Assembly: GCA_937864535.1 (NCBI GenBank)
Contig: CALMJS010000031.1
Coordinates: 121,087-185,086 of the forward strand
Source: an uncultured Paracoccaceae bacterium
GTDB taxonomy: Bacteria; Pseudomonadota; Alphaproteobacteria; Rhodobacterales; Rhodobacteraceae
Direction of reading: 5' to 3'
Length of the DNA stretch: 64,000 bases
Part shown: positions 8,683 through 17,883 of the stretch, one piece after another
Layout: each line of letters starts with the position of its first letter
How positions within the stretch are numbered: the first letter of the stretch is position 1
The notes under the pieces: model-generated
Databases searched by the model: none
Told to the model about the DNA's origin: nothing
The model's input: only the letters and a program-made list of their open reading frames with translations
Made by a program: the position numbers and the translations under genes

Positions 8683-10827
8683 ATGTTCAACGAAGTGAAA
8701 AAATCAATCCAGTGGGGCGAAGAAACGCTGACGCTGGAAACCGGCAAGATTGCCCGTCAGGCTGATGGCACCGTGATTGCCACGCTGGGCGAGACCTCGG
8801 TCATGGCCAACGTGACCTTTGCAAAAGAGCCGAAGCCGGGTCAGGACTTCTTTCCGCTGACCGTTCACTACCAAGAGAAATACTATGCCGCCGGCAAAGT
8901 GCCGGGCGGTTTTTTCAAGCGTGAAGCACGCCCGACCGAGCGTGAAACGCTGACCGCGCGTCTGATCGACCGTCCGATCCGCCCGCTGTTCGTCGATGGC
9001 TTTAAGCACGAAGTGCTGGTCATGTGCACCGTTCTGTCGCACGATCTGGTCAACGACCCCGATGTCGTTGCGATGATCGCTGCCTCGGCTGCGCTGACCA
9101 TTTCGGGCGTTCCGTTCATGGGTCCGATTGCTGGCGCCCGCGTCGGCTTTGTCGATGGCGAATACGTGCTGAACCCGGCCGTGGACGACATGGACAACCT
9201 GCGCTCCAAGCCTGAACAGCGTTTGGATCTGGTCGTCGCTGGCACCAAAGACGCCGTGATGATGGTGGAATCCGAAGCCTACGAACTGACCGAAGCCGAA
9301 ATGCTGGGCGCCGTGGTGTTCGCGCACCAGCAGATCCAGCCGGTTATCGACCTGATCATCGATCTGGCCGAAGCCTGTGCCAAGGAACCGTTCGACTTTA
9401 CCCCGCCGGATTACAGCGCGATCTACGAACGCGTTAAGTCGCTGGGCGAAGCAGACATGCGCGCCGCCTATGCGATCATCAACAAGCAGGCCCGCGTTGC
9501 CGCCGTTTCAGCCGCCAAGGACGCCATCAAGGCCCAGCTGACCGAAGAAGAACTGGCCGACGCCAACCTCGGCCCGGCTCTCAAGAAACTGGAATCCAGC
9601 GTTCTGCGCGGTTCGGTTGTCAAAGAGAGCAAGCGGATCGACGGTCGTGCACTGGATCAGGTGCGTTCGATCGTGTCGGAAACCTCGATCCTGCCGCGCA
9701 CCCACGGTTCGGCCCTGTTCACCCGTGGTGAAACCCAGGCTCTGGTCGTGACCACTCTGGGCACCGGCGATGATGAACAGATCATCGACGCGCTGCACGG
9801 CAACTTCCGCTCGAACTTCCTGCTGCACTATAACTTCCCGCCGTATTCGGTCGGCGAAGTTGGCCGCGTTGGGTCGCCGGGTCGCCGCGAAATCGGCCAC
9901 GGCAAACTGGCATGGCGCGCTCTGCAGGCTGTTCTGCCGGCGGCTACCGATTTCCCGTACACCATCCGCGTTGTGTCCGAGATCACGGAATCGAACGGCT
10001 CGTCCTCCATGGCTTCGGTCTGCGGCGGTTCGCTGTCGATGATGGATGCGGGCGTTCCGCTTAAGGCTCCGGTCGCTGGTGTGGCCATGGGTCTGGTGCT
10101 GGAAGATGACGGGTCCTATGCCGTTCTGACCGACATTCTGGGCGACGAAGACCACCTGGGCGACATGGACTTTAAGGTCGCAGGCACCGAAGCCGGGATC
10201 ACCTCGCTGCAGATGGACATCAAGGTTGCCGGTATCACCCCGGAAATCATGGAAAAGGCGCTGGAGCAGGCCCGTCAGGGTCGCATGCACATCCTGGGCG
10301 AAATGTCCAAGGCGCTGACCACTGCCAATTCGTTCTCGGTCCACGCACCGCGTATCGAAACTATGCAGATCCCGACCGACAAGATCCGTGAAGTGATCGG
10401 TTCGGGCGGCAAGGTCATCCGTGAAATCGTCGAAGTGTCGGGCGCTAAGGTCGACATCAACGATGACGGCACGATCAAGATCGCCTCGTCCAACGGCGAA
10501 GCCATCCAGAAGGCCTATGACATGATCTATTCGATCGTGGCAGAGCCCGAAGAAGGCAAGATCTACAAAGGCAAGGTCGTCAAACTGGTCGACTTCGGCG
10601 CGTTTGTGAACTTCTTTGGCAAGCGTGACGGTCTGGTCCACGTTTCGCAGATCGAAAACCGCCGCCTGAACCATCCCTCCGACGTTCTGAAAGAAGGTCA
10701 GGAAGTTTGGGTCAAGCTGCTGGGCTTTGACGATCGCGGCAAGGTTCGCCTGTCGATGAAAGTCGTCGATCAGGAAACCGGCAAAGACGCCGTGAAAGAA
10801 GACGCCGAGGCAGAAGCCGAAGAATAA
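8683..10827 (+). CDS. pnp: polyribonucleotide nucleotidyltransferase (PNPase)
   Basis: 714 aa, full length. It is the phosphorolytic 3'-5' exoribonuclease of the RNA degradosome. Two RNase PH-like domains (about 1-230 and 320-545) flank a helical linker. [12 protein letters not shown] and [19 protein letters not shown] are phosphate- and RNA-binding blocks, and [16 protein letters not shown] holds the metal-binding aspartates. A KH domain ([17 protein letters not shown], about 565-580) and an S1 domain ([15 protein letters not shown], about 625-690) follow. The C-terminus is a short acidic tail. The upstream leader is structured and a terminator follows. Confidence 0.98.
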   Translation: MFNEVKKSIQWGEETLTLETGKIARQADGTVIATLGETSVMANVTFAKEPKPGQDFFPLTVHYQEKYYAAGKVPGGFFKREARPTERETLTARLIDRPIRPLFVDGFKHEVLVMCTVLSHDLVNDPDVVAMIAASAALTISGVPFMGPIAGARVGFVDGEYVLNPAVDDMDNLRSKPEQRLDLVVAGTKDAVMMVESEAYELTEAEMLGAVVFAHQQIQPVIDLIIDLAEACAKEPFDFTPPDYSAIYERVKSLGEADMRAAYAIINKQARVAAVSAAKDAIKAQLTEEELADANLGPALKKLESSVLRGSVVKESKRIDGRALDQVRSIVSETSILPRTHGSALFTRGETQALVVTTLGTGDDEQIIDALHGNFRSNFLLHYNFPPYSVGEVGRVGSPGRREIGHGKLAWRALQAVLPAATDFPYTIRVVSEITESNGSSSMASVCGGSLSMMDAGVPLKAPVAGVAMGLVLEDDGSYAVLTDILGDEDHLGDMDFKVAGTEAGITSLQMDIKVAGITPEIMEKALEQARQGRMHILGEMSKALTTANSFSVHAPRIETMQIPTDKIREVIGSGGKVIREIVEVSGAKVDINDDGTIKIASSNGEAIQKAYDMIYSIVAEPEEGKIYKGKVVKLVDFGAFVNFFGKRDGLVHVSQIENRRLNHPSDVLKEGQEVWVKLLGFDDRGKVRLSMKVVDQETGKDAVKEDAEAEAEE

Positions 10828-10849
10828 TCGGCCTCTTCAGGATAAAAGA

Positions 10850-10876
10850 AACCCCGGTGGCGACACCGGGGTTTTT
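10850..10876. terminator. terminator between pnp and the convergent deacylase gene
   Basis: Stem AACCCCGGTG / CACCGGGGTT with a four-base loop, then TTTTTT on the plus strand; on the minus strand the stem is followed by TTTCTTTTATCC. It can serve both the pnp transcript and the convergent rim operon that ends at 10883. Confidence 0.85.
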
Positions 10877-10882
10877 TATTGG

Positions 10883-11932
10883 CTAGATGATTTCGTCTTC
10901 GTCAAACAGCGGTTGGCCATCCAACTGCTCGGCCAGTGCGCCGACAGTTTCCCCCGCCTTGACCGGATCGGGCAGAGTCGCGATGTGGAACAGCGCATCA
11001 CCTTCGTTGATAACCGGCAGGTTGGACCGGCCAACGATGATCCCGGCCTCGGACGCGACGATTTCGGATTCGTTTTCCCCGAAGGGGTCAGAAACGATAC
11101 CCAGAACCTCGCCGATCCGCACGGTATCGCCCGATTGCTTGAACATCCGCACCAGCCCACCGGCAGGCGCACGCAACCAGAACGAGGTCTTGGACCGGAT
11201 GGGCCGCATCTTGGGTTTGGTAATGCCACGGGCGGCGACCATACCCAGTTCGTTCATAACCCGCAGAATCCCCAGCACCCCGGTCCGGGCGGCGTATTCG
11301 TCGAACCGCAGCCCCTCGCCCGCCTCATAGAGCAGCATATCGACGCCGGACTCGGCCGCGGCCTTGCGCAGGGACCCGTCGCGTTGTTTCGATGGCAGAA
11401 TGACCGGAGCGCCGAACACCTCGGCCATATGGGTCAGACGGTCGCTCCCGGGGTTGATCCGCACCTGCGGCAGGTTCGTGCGCTGGACTGCGGCAGAGTG
11501 CAAATCAATGCCGAAATCACAGCGCTGCACGATTTCCGTCAGGAACAGGTAGGCCAGCCGCGCAGCGAGTGACCCCGTCGGCGATCCGGGAAAACAGCGG
11601 TTCAAATCGCGGCGGTCAGGTAAATACCGGCTCTGGTTCAGGAACCCAAAGGTGTTCACGATCGGCACCGCGATCAGCGTCCCCGCCAAACGATCCAGCG
11701 TCGGCGTGCGCAACAGGCGGCGCACGATTTCAACACCGATAACCTCGTCCCCGTGGATCGCGGCAGAGACGAACATCACGGGACCGGGGCGTTTGCCGTG
11801 GATCACATGGCAGGACATAGTGACCGGCGTATGGTCCGACAACGAACTGACCGGCAGATCGATTGTGCCGCGCTGACCGGGGGCGATACGGCGCCCGGCC
11901 AATTCAAACGGTTTGCGGACCTCTGCGGTCAT
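10883..11932 (-). CDS. succinylglutamate desuccinylase/aspartoacylase family protein
   Basis: 349 aa, a zinc-dependent carboxypeptidase-like deacylase (AstE/ASPA family). The zinc ligands are visible in IHGDE (His60, Glu63) and DLHS (His145). The substrate-binding block is RDLNRCFPG (108-116) and the probable catalytic Glu is in YEAGEG (Glu203). A C-terminal beta domain (about 240-349) resembles a biotinyl/barrel fold. Its start overlaps the rimK stop by 4 bases, so it is the last gene of a coupled rimB-rimK-deacylase operon. In that context it probably removes amino acids or tags added by the ATP-grasp ligase; this is an inference, and an amino-acid catabolic role is possible. Confidence 0.85.
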   Translation of the reverse strand: MTAEVRKPFELAGRRIAPGQRGTIDLPVSSLSDHTPVTMSCHVIHGKRPGPVMFVSAAIHGDEVIGVEIVRRLLRTPTLDRLAGTLIAVPIVNTFGFLNQSRYLPDRRDLNRCFPGSPTGSLAARLAYLFLTEIVQRCDFGIDLHSAAVQRTNLPQVRINPGSDRLTHMAEVFGAPVILPSKQRDGSLRKAAAESGVDMLLYEAGEGLRFDEYAARTGVLGILRVMNELGMVAARGITKPKMRPIRSKTSFWLRAPAGGLVRMFKQSGDTVRIGEVLGIVSDPFGENESEIVASEAGIIVGRSNLPVINEGDALFHIATLPDPVKAGETVGALAEQLDGQPLFDEDEII

Positions 11933-12834
11933 CCCTTGCCTTTGGTTTTGGTCGCCCCCTCGCGGGCGTTCTTTTCTATAAATTCGATGATTTTACCGGC
12001 GATATCAATGCCGGTCGCGCCCTCGACACCCTCGAGCCCCGGCGAAGAGTTCACCTCCATCACCACCGGCCCATGGTTGGACCGCAGCATATCGACGCCG
12101 CAGACATTCAGGCCCAGACATTTGGCAGCACGGATCGCGGTTGACCGTTCCTCGGGCGATAGTTTGACCAATTCTGCCGATCCACCCCGATGCAGGTTCG
12201 AACGGAACTCGCCCTCTGCCCCGGTCCGCTTCATCGCCGCAACGACCTTGCCGCCGATGACAAAGGCGCGGATGTCGGTTCCCCCCGCCTCTTTGATGAA
12301 CTCCTGCACCAGAATGTTGACCTCGGCGCCACGGAACGCCTCGATCACCGATTTGGCAGAGCGGTTGGTATCGGCCAGAACCACACCGATCCCTTGGGTT
12401 CCCTCCAGTAGCTTGACCACCACGGGCGCACCGCCCGCCAGTTTGATCACCTCGTCTGTCGCCTTGGGATCATAGGCAAAGGTCGTCACCGGCAGGCCGA
12501 TCCCGTCCCGCGCCATCAACTGCATCGAACGCAGCTTGTCCCGGCTGCGGCCAATAGCAACCGATTCATTGAGCGGGTAGGTGCCGGTCATTTCGAACTG
12601 TCGCAGCACGGCCAGACCATAGAACGTGATGCTGGCGCCGATCCGCGGCACCACGGCGTCATACTGGGGTAGCTTTTCACCGTTGTAGTAAATCTCTGGA
12701 CGGCGGCTGGCGATGTTCATGTAACAGCGCAATGTGTTAATGATATCAAGCTCATGCCCGCGGGCCTCTGCCGCCTCTTTGATCCGCTTGTGCGAGTAGA
12801 GGTTAGCGTTTTGAGCCAACATCGCGATCTTCAT
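11929..12834 (-). CDS. rimK: RimK family alpha-L-glutamate ligase (ATP-grasp)
   Basis: 301 aa, the E. coli RimK length. RimK adds glutamates to the C-terminus of ribosomal protein S6. The N-terminal domain carries [18 protein letters not shown] and [16 protein letters not shown]-grasp blocks follow: [31 protein letters not shown] and the metal-binding [15 protein letters not shown] near the C-terminus. Both neighbours overlap by 4 bases (ATGA). The substrate could be S6 or another protein or small molecule; rpsF is not in this window. Confidence 0.92.
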   Translation of the reverse strand: MKIAMLAQNANLYSHKRIKEAAEARGHELDIINTLRCYMNIASRRPEIYYNGEKLPQYDAVVPRIGASITFYGLAVLRQFEMTGTYPLNESVAIGRSRDKLRSMQLMARDGIGLPVTTFAYDPKATDEVIKLAGGAPVVVKLLEGTQGIGVVLADTNRSAKSVIEAFRGAEVNILVQEFIKEAGGTDIRAFVIGGKVVAAMKRTGAEGEFRSNLHRGGSAELVKLSPEERSTAIRAAKCLGLNVCGVDMLRSNHGPVVMEVNSSPGLEGVEGATGIDIAGKIIEFIEKNAREGATKTKGKG

Positions 12835-13280
12835 GATCCGACCTTTCGAATGCCATCGGCCAAATGCGACCGACCGGGGTGAACGAGGACATTACGCCGA
12901 CTGATCGCCGTACGTCCCAGAATGATAGGCAGAGACATATCGGCCCGATTTGCCAAGGATATGTCGATTCGCCATGTTTTTTCGCCAAGGATCAGGCGGG
13001 ATTCGATGACCAGACGCTCTTGGGGGACGCCCGACGTGTTTTTGATCATCCGGGTATCGACCAAGGGCGCCTCACAATCGACGGCTTCATCCAGACCGGC
13101 ATGCGGCACGTGGAACCGAACCCAACGCGAACCGTCCTTTTCGAACAGGCGAATGCGGGTCGCATGAATGGCGGAGGTGCGCGCCCCTGTGTCAATTTTG
13201 GCAGTCGCCCGCGCGATGCCCAGATCAGGCAGCGACACGTTTTCACGCCATCCAACAATCAGCGGAGGTTTTGCAGGCAT
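12831..13280 (-). CDS. retropepsin-like ATP-dependent zinc protease family protein (RimB-like)
   Basis: 149 aa. The retroviral-type aspartic protease signature [11 protein letters not shown] is at about residues 28-38, with Asp30 as the single catalytic aspartate per subunit; members act as dimers. A second block, [19 protein letters not shown], matches the C-terminal LLGR-type strand. In pseudomonads the related RimB lies with RimK and modulates its activity on S6. Here it is the first gene of the operon and overlaps rimK by 4 bases. A predicted start site (AAAGAGATGTCCG-ATG) supports the ATG at 13280. Confidence 0.85.
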   Translation of the reverse strand: MPAKPPLIVGWRENVSLPDLGIARATAKIDTGARTSAIHATRIRLFEKDGSRWVRFHVPHAGLDEAVDCEAPLVDTRMIKNTSGVPQERLVIESRLILGEKTWRIDISLANRADMSLPIILGRTAISRRNVLVHPGRSHLADGIRKVGS

Positions 13281-13361
13281 CGGACATCTCTTTGGCTGGT
13301 AGCTATCGGGCTATCCTATGCCAGAGCGCCTGTCCACAGCCCGCACAACGCCAGTCGGCAA

Positions 13362-13389
13362 ACGAAAAGACCCCGCCGATGAGCGGGGC
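13362..13389 (-). terminator. terminator after the peroxiredoxin gene
   Basis: Read on the minus strand, stem CCCCGC/GCGGGG with a six-base loop is followed by TCTTTTCG. It lies 25 bases after the peroxiredoxin stop. Confidence 0.75.
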
Positions 13390-13413
13390 CAGTTCGATAG
13401 GCAGGAAACCCGA

Positions 13414-14067
13414 TCAGGCCGGGTCTTTGGCGAACCGCAGATAGGGCAGTTTTTTATCCAGCGCGCCGTATTTGGCTTCGGCGGCGGCGTCATCCAGCGA
13501 CAGGGCGACGATGACGTCCTGACCCGTTGTCCAGTTTGCCGGCGTCGCGAGAGGCACGCCAAAGGTTTTCTGAAGCCCGTCCAGCGCACGCAGCACCTCG
13601 GCAAAGTTGCGACCGACCGACATCGGATAGGTCATGATCAACTGTACCTTTTTGTCCGGCGATACGATGAACACCGAACGGACCGTGGCGGTATGGGCCG
13701 GAGTGCGGCCATCGGGCAGGTAGGCATCGGCGGGCAGCATGTCGAACGCCTTGGCCACGGCCAGATCGGTGTCGGCAATGATCGGGAAACCAGCCTTGGC
13801 ACCGGCAAAGGCTTCGATGTCACCTTTCCAGTCCTTGTGCTCTTCTACACCGTCTACGGAAATCCCCATGACCTTGGTGCCGCGCTTGGCCCATTCATCG
13901 GCCAGCTGCGCAACAGCGCCAAACTCGGTCGTACAGACCGGGGTGAAATCCTTGGGGTGGGAAAACAGAATGGCCCAGCTATCGCCGATCCAGTCGTGCA
14001 GGGCAAAGGTGCCGTGATCCGTCGTGACAGTCAGATTCGGAAGAATATCGTTGATGCGCAGACCCAT
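13414..14067 (-). CDS. 1-Cys peroxiredoxin (Prx6 type)
   Basis: 217 aa thiol peroxidase that reduces hydrogen peroxide and alkyl hydroperoxides in the cytoplasm. The active site HPKDFTPVCTTE (37-48) carries the peroxidatic Cys45. No second conserved cysteine follows, and the long C-terminal extension (VALSLDDAAAEAKYG, KLPYLRF) is typical of the Prx6/AhpC-TSA 1-Cys subgroup. GAGGATCC precedes the ATG. It stands alone with its own terminator. Confidence 0.93.
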   Translation of the reverse strand: MGLRINDILPNLTVTTDHGTFALHDWIGDSWAILFSHPKDFTPVCTTEFGAVAQLADEWAKRGTKVMGISVDGVEEHKDWKGDIEAFAGAKAGFPIIADTDLAVAKAFDMLPADAYLPDGRTPAHTATVRSVFIVSPDKKVQLIMTYPMSVGRNFAEVLRALDGLQKTFGVPLATPANWTTGQDVIVALSLDDAAAEAKYGALDKKLPYLRFAKDPA

Positions 14068-14450
14068 TGGATCCTCCTCGATTTTACGTTCGACACCGAT
14101 ATAGGGGGTCGCAGATCAAACCGCTACACCGGCCTGCGTATTTGTCGCAGGTGGGACCAACGCGCAAGATTAGAGAGCCAGACACCTGCTGACATGTCTT
14201 GACACCGATCCGCCATAGTCCGGAAATCCGGCGTAAACAGGAATTAAAAACGTTTTAGGCGCCAAAAATCTCTCGAAAGGATCATAGGATTGCCCATTCG
14301 TTATTCTTGAGGTATATGACGGATACGTCAGCAACCAAGAGTTGACCTTTGGGGTGTTACGGCCACCGCCCGATCCTGAACACTCCGAAATACAAAGGTG
14401 CGTATGCCATTTCTTGGCCTGCGGAGTTTCAAAATAGGATCGGACAACGA
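14068..14450. other. intergenic region without a supported gene
   Basis: 383 bases between the divergent peroxiredoxin gene and the hydrolase-like gene. The overlapping reading frames on both strands have no family features or ribosome sites. A TTGACA at about 14193 lacks a convincing -10 partner. It probably holds promoters for both flanking genes, but I see no defined site. Confidence 0.5.
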
Positions 14451-15023
14451 ATGCTCGGTATGGAGCCAAACATTGTTCTGCGGAATCTGGGAAATGTTGA
14501 TTCCCCGCTGGTCCTTGTGTTCGCGGATCTTCCGCATCAGGCAAAGGGACTTCACCATCTGGTTACGGGACTGGTTCCGGACTGGCATGTGACGACGGTC
14601 AATTTCGATCTGATACCCAGCGCCCCCTATCAAAAGGCCCAGTTGGATCTGCCCCGGTTGCGATTATTTGCGGAACACGAAATTTCGCGAGTGGTGCCCG
14701 ATCAAATCATCCTTGTCGGTTATGGCATAGCCTCTCAGATCGTGTTGGACCTGTACGCTGGCGACCGGATAGCCGTAGAGCGCGCTGCCTTGCTGCATCC
14801 GGCAACGCAGCGCGAAGACCTGTTCAATCTTAAATTGGTAGGCAAGAAAATCTTTGTCAGCACCGGATGGCTCGACGGGCGGTCACTGGTGTCCAAGACC
14901 GAACTACTGGTTCGCCAGATGCAGCACATGAACGCCAGAGTGACCAAACACATCCATCAAGGCGGAATCGAGGTGACACACTCGGAAGCCGATGCCCTAC
15001 AGGCGTTTCTAACCGGGAAATAA
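14451..15023 (+). CDS. alpha/beta-hydrolase-like protein lacking the nucleophile serine
   Basis: 190 aa from the chosen ATG at 14451; an ATG three codons later and longer upstream forms are possible. The fold pattern is that of small carboxylesterase/phospholipase-type hydrolases: a first strand SPLVLVFADLPHQAKGL, a nucleophile-elbow position DQIILVGYGIAS, a strand GKKIFVSTGWLDGRS with a possible acid Asp142, and a C-terminal GGIEVTHSEADALQAFL with His177. The elbow reads G-Y-G-I-A (90-94), so the GxSxG serine is Gly92. It may be non-catalytic. It is convergent with the RluA-type gene, with 7 bases between the stops. Confidence 0.55.
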   Translation: MLGMEPNIVLRNLGNVDSPLVLVFADLPHQAKGLHHLVTGLVPDWHVTTVNFDLIPSAPYQKAQLDLPRLRLFAEHEISRVVPDQIILVGYGIASQIVLDLYAGDRIAVERAALLHPATQREDLFNLKLVGKKIFVSTGWLDGRSLVSKTELLVRQMQHMNARVTKHIHQGGIEVTHSEADALQAFLTGK

Positions 15024-15030
15024 CCAGCTT

Positions 15031-15681
15031 CTAGAACGGCGCTTTAGCTGAAATTCGCATGCCCTTACCGCTCTCTGGATGAGCGAACTGCAAGGTCTCT
15101 GAATGCAGCATCAAGCGGGGAAAATCGCGTGCCGCACCCGTCGCATAAAACGGATCGCCGAGGATCGGGTGCCCGATTTCCTTCATATGGACACGGAGTT
15201 GATGCGAGCGACCCGTTTTGGGATAGAGGCGGACGCGGCTCTCACCATGGCCCGAACGAACGACCCGCCAATCGGTAATTGCAGGCCGCCCTTGGTCAAA
15301 GTCGACCTTTTGCAGCGGCCGATTGGGCCAGTCCACGATCATCGGCAAATCAACGGTGCCGGTCTTTTCGGCAAATTCACCCCAAACCCTTGCAACATAG
15401 GTCTTTTTCGTGGTGCGCGCCTCGAATTGTCGACCCATCGCCTTTTGCGCATGCGGGGTCAAGGCAAAGACGATCACACCCGAGGTATCGCGATCGAGCC
15501 TGTGCACCAGGAGCGCGGTCGGAAAAACCGCCTGCACCCTGGTGATCAGGCAATCTGCCAAATGCTCGCCCCTGCCCGGCACCGAAAGCAGGCCGGAGGG
15601 TTTATCAACGATAACCAGTTCATGATCCTGATAGAGGATCGAGAGCGGGTCCATCGGCGGTCGATAGTCCGACACGGTCAT
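15031..15681 (-). CDS. RluA-type pseudouridine synthase
   Basis: 216 aa, close to E. coli RluA (219 aa) and without an S4 domain. The catalytic motif HRLDRDTSG (60-68) holds Asp63. YPKTGRSHQLRVHMKEIGHPILGD is the second conserved block. RluA modifies 23S rRNA U746 and tRNA U32; target specificity here is inferred from length and architecture. The start overlaps the stop of the upstream reductase gene by 4 bases, so the two are co-translated. Confidence 0.88.
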   Translation of the reverse strand: MTVSDYRPPMDPLSILYQDHELVIVDKPSGLLSVPGRGEHLADCLITRVQAVFPTALLVHRLDRDTSGVIVFALTPHAQKAMGRQFEARTTKKTYVARVWGEFAEKTGTVDLPMIVDWPNRPLQKVDFDQGRPAITDWRVVRSGHGESRVRLYPKTGRSHQLRVHMKEIGHPILGDPFYATGAARDFPRLMLHSETLQFAHPESGKGMRISAKAPF

Positions 15682-16133
15682 AGATGGCCAAAGGTCTGCG
15701 ACAGGATCGCGGCCAAATTCTGCGCGTCATGGTCATCAAACGCGTCGGGCTGGTTGCTGTCGATGTCAAACACGCCCAGGAGACGACCCTGACCATCAAA
15801 GACCGGCAAAACGATTTCCGACCGCGTCGAAGAAGAACAGGCGATGTGGCCCGGAAAGGCATCGACGTCCGGAACCAGTTGCACCTGCCCCGTCCGAGCC
15901 GCGGCACCGCAGACGCCGCGATCAAACGGGATCACCAGACAGCCATGCCCCCCCTGATAGGGCCCGATTTTCAGCACCTGCGGCGCGGTCACCCGGTAAA
16001 AACCGGTCCAGTCGAACCGGTGATCGGCATGATGCACCTCGCAGGCAACGGTGGCCATCAGCGCGACGCTATCCGTTTCGCCGTGGGTCAAGGAGGCAAT
16101 GGTCTGGGCTAACTCTGTGTAATCGACGCGCAT
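15678..16133 (-). CDS. msrC: GAF-domain free methionine-(R)-sulfoxide reductase
   Basis: 151 aa from ATG 16133, which has CGGA six bases upstream; an ATG 12 codons further up is less family-like. It is a GAF-fold enzyme that reduces free L-methionine-(R)-sulfoxide. The signature is complete: GPYQGGHGC with Cys65, GVCG with Cys75, and FPGHIAC with Cys99, then SEIVLPVFDGQGRLLGVFDIDS. The three cysteines match the thiol relay of fRMsr. It is coupled by an ATGA overlap to the pseudouridine synthase gene. A palindromic repeat lies about 14 bases upstream of the start. Confidence 0.9.
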   Translation of the reverse strand: MRVDYTELAQTIASLTHGETDSVALMATVACEVHHADHRFDWTGFYRVTAPQVLKIGPYQGGHGCLVIPFDRGVCGAAARTGQVQLVPDVDAFPGHIACSSSTRSEIVLPVFDGQGRLLGVFDIDSNQPDAFDDHDAQNLAAILSQTFGHL

Positions 16134-16146
16134 GTTGTTCCGTTTC

Positions 16147-16196
16147 GCGGGGGCTGTCTGCCCCCGCACCCCCGAAGGTATTTGGGGAAAGATGAA
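16147..16196 (-). repeat. dispersed palindromic intergenic repeat, copy A
   Basis: On the minus strand it reads TTCATCTTTCCCCAAATACC, then TTCGGGGG, then a GGGGGC-AGACA-GCCCCC hairpin. It is the short form of the element also found at 27899 and 33889 and lacks the middle hairpin. It sits directly upstream of msrC. Confidence 0.75.
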
Positions 16197-16519
16197 AAGC
16201 TGGATGCGTTTTAAGGGGATTGCGATTCTTTCGCCACATGGAAAACGGACCCGTCGACCCGACAGCAGGCCATCTATTGTTGCGCAAGGATCAACAACCC
16301 CCTGATGGACTGTCCTTTTTTACGAATTATATGCCTTCGCGCCGCAATACTGCCCTTATTCTTCCATGCATTAGACGGGATCGCAGGCGATACTGATGGG
16401 GTAGCTGCAAAATGCTTCCCTCGGCGCTGCGTACATATGCCCCCACCCAGTTGCGCAGTGCCGAGGCTCAATCCTGTTCTGGCGATTGGGCTCTATCCAA
16501 GCAAAGTGTTCAGATGGTC
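16197..16519. other. intergenic region without a supported gene
   Basis: 323 bases between the repeat and the hspQ stop. A plus-strand frame at 16305 begins with a signal-peptide-like stretch but has no ribosome site and no family features. The region probably contains the promoter for msrC (minus strand) and the 3' end of the hspQ transcript. No terminator was identified. Confidence 0.4.
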
Positions 16520-16846
16520 CTAGTTCAACTGCGAATGCAGTTGATATTGGCCGTCCTCGAACGCGTCAAAGAAATCGGCGACATCGGGATGATCGACCGG
16601 CTGACCCGAATAATCCGCGATCAGATTTTGTTCCGAAACATAGGCGACGTAATAGCTGTGATCATTTTCTGCCAGCAGATGGTAGAAGGGCTGATCTTTG
16701 CGTGGGCGGCTATCTTCGGGAATGGATTGGTACCACTCCTCGGAATTGCTGAAAATCGCATCGACGTCGAACACGACACCGCGAAACGGGTGTTTGCGGT
16801 GGCGGACGATTTGTCCCAGTTGATATTTTGCGCGTACTTTGAGCAT
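16520..16846 (-). CDS. hspQ: heat shock protein HspQ
   Basis: 108 aa. The start at 16846 (MLKVRAKYQLGQIVRHR) is the family opening and has an AGGGGGC-type site upstream; the frame extends 21 codons further but without family character. Conserved blocks are HPFRGVVFDVDA and DQPFYHLLAEND followed by YVAYVSEQNL. HspQ binds hemimethylated oriC DNA and is a Lon substrate and enhancer in enterobacteria. It is divergent from the AEC transporter gene, with 83 bases between starts. Confidence 0.92.
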   Translation of the reverse strand: MLKVRAKYQLGQIVRHRKHPFRGVVFDVDAIFSNSEEWYQSIPEDSRPRKDQPFYHLLAENDHSYYVAYVSEQNLIADYSGQPVDHPDVADFFDAFEDGQYQLHSQLN

Positions 16847-16929
16847 GGCCCTTTGCCCCCTAGCCCCGTAATAAACTCTTACGGACGCGAAAAGTCCATC
16901 ATGCTCCAACGTATAGACGGAAACAGATT

Positions 16930-17811
16930 GTGAACCTCGCTCTGACAGTTCTGCAGATCACCGCCCCGGTCTTTATTCTGGCTGCTGTCGGATTTTCCTG
17001 GGTCAAGATGGGGTTTGAATACAGGGTGGAGTTCGTAACGCGTCTGGCGATGACGTTGGCCGTGCCCTGTCTGATTTTTGTCGCCCTGATGCGAACCAAG
17101 ATCGAGCCCGAAGCACTGGCGGCGCTGTCGCTGGCGACGATTTCGGGATATGCGATGATTTCCGTGATCGCGATCACGATGGTCAAGATCATGCGGCTGA
17201 ATGTGCGGACCCATCTCGCGCCACTGATTTTCGGGAACACAGGCAACCTGGGTCTGCCACTGGCGCTCTTTGCCTTTGGCGAAACCGGGCTGGGTTATGC
17301 GGTGGTGGTCTTTGCGGTGATGGCCGTGATTTCGTTTACTCTGGGGATCTGGATTGTCTCTGGCGGCGGATCACTGGCCAAGGTCGTCAAAGAGCCATTG
17401 GTCGGCGCGACCCTGCTGGGGGGGCTGTTTCTGTGGCAGGGCTGGGAAACACCCGTATTCCTGACAAATGCCCTCAAAATGATCGGCGACATGGCCATTC
17501 CGATGATGCTGATCACGCTGGGGGTCGCTGTTGGGCGGCTCCACACGCGGGACATCGGCAAGGCAATGATCATGGCGGTGATCAAGATTGCCATCGGCGT
17601 CGGCGCGGGGATTGTCGCGGGGCGCTGGTTCGGGCTGGGCCCGGTTGCCTTTGGTGTGCTGATCGTGCAACTGGCCACGCCTGTCGCGGTCACCAGCTAT
17701 CTGCTGGCGGAAAAATATGGTGCGGACGCACAATCGGTTGCCGGTCTGGTGGTGGTTTCCACCCTGATGTCGGTGGTCAGTTTACCGCTTATCCTTGCTT
17801 TCGTGATCTGA
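16930..17811 (+). CDS. AEC family transporter (auxin efflux carrier type)
   Basis: 293 aa inner-membrane protein with about ten transmembrane segments, beginning NLALTVLQITAPVFILAAVGF. FGNTGNLGLPLALFAFGE is the conserved N-x-G-N-x-G/P block after the fourth or fifth segment, and MIGDMAIPMMLITLGV the block in the second half. Family members export organic acids such as malate or move auxin; the substrate is unknown here. The start is GTG 16930, with ACGGA upstream. Confidence 0.88.
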   Translation: MNLALTVLQITAPVFILAAVGFSWVKMGFEYRVEFVTRLAMTLAVPCLIFVALMRTKIEPEALAALSLATISGYAMISVIAITMVKIMRLNVRTHLAPLIFGNTGNLGLPLALFAFGETGLGYAVVVFAVMAVISFTLGIWIVSGGGSLAKVVKEPLVGATLLGGLFLWQGWETPVFLTNALKMIGDMAIPMMLITLGVAVGRLHTRDIGKAMIMAVIKIAIGVGAGIVAGRWFGLGPVAFGVLIVQLATPVAVTSYLLAEKYGADAQSVAGLVVVSTLMSVVSLPLILAFVI

Positions 17812-17883
17812 CCTAGCCTGCTTTGCCGTTCCCATTCGGGGTCATATCGGCTAGTCTGAAAAAAACAAAAGAGCGAGAGGCAG

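Noticed and set aside
9508..10674. A 388-codon minus-strand open frame opposite pnp
   Set aside because: Antisense shadow of pnp; His/Asp/Arg-rich with no family pattern.
16305..16523. A 72-codon plus-strand frame with a signal-peptide-like beginning
   Set aside because: No ribosome site, no family match, and it ends inside the hspQ region; treated as intergenic.
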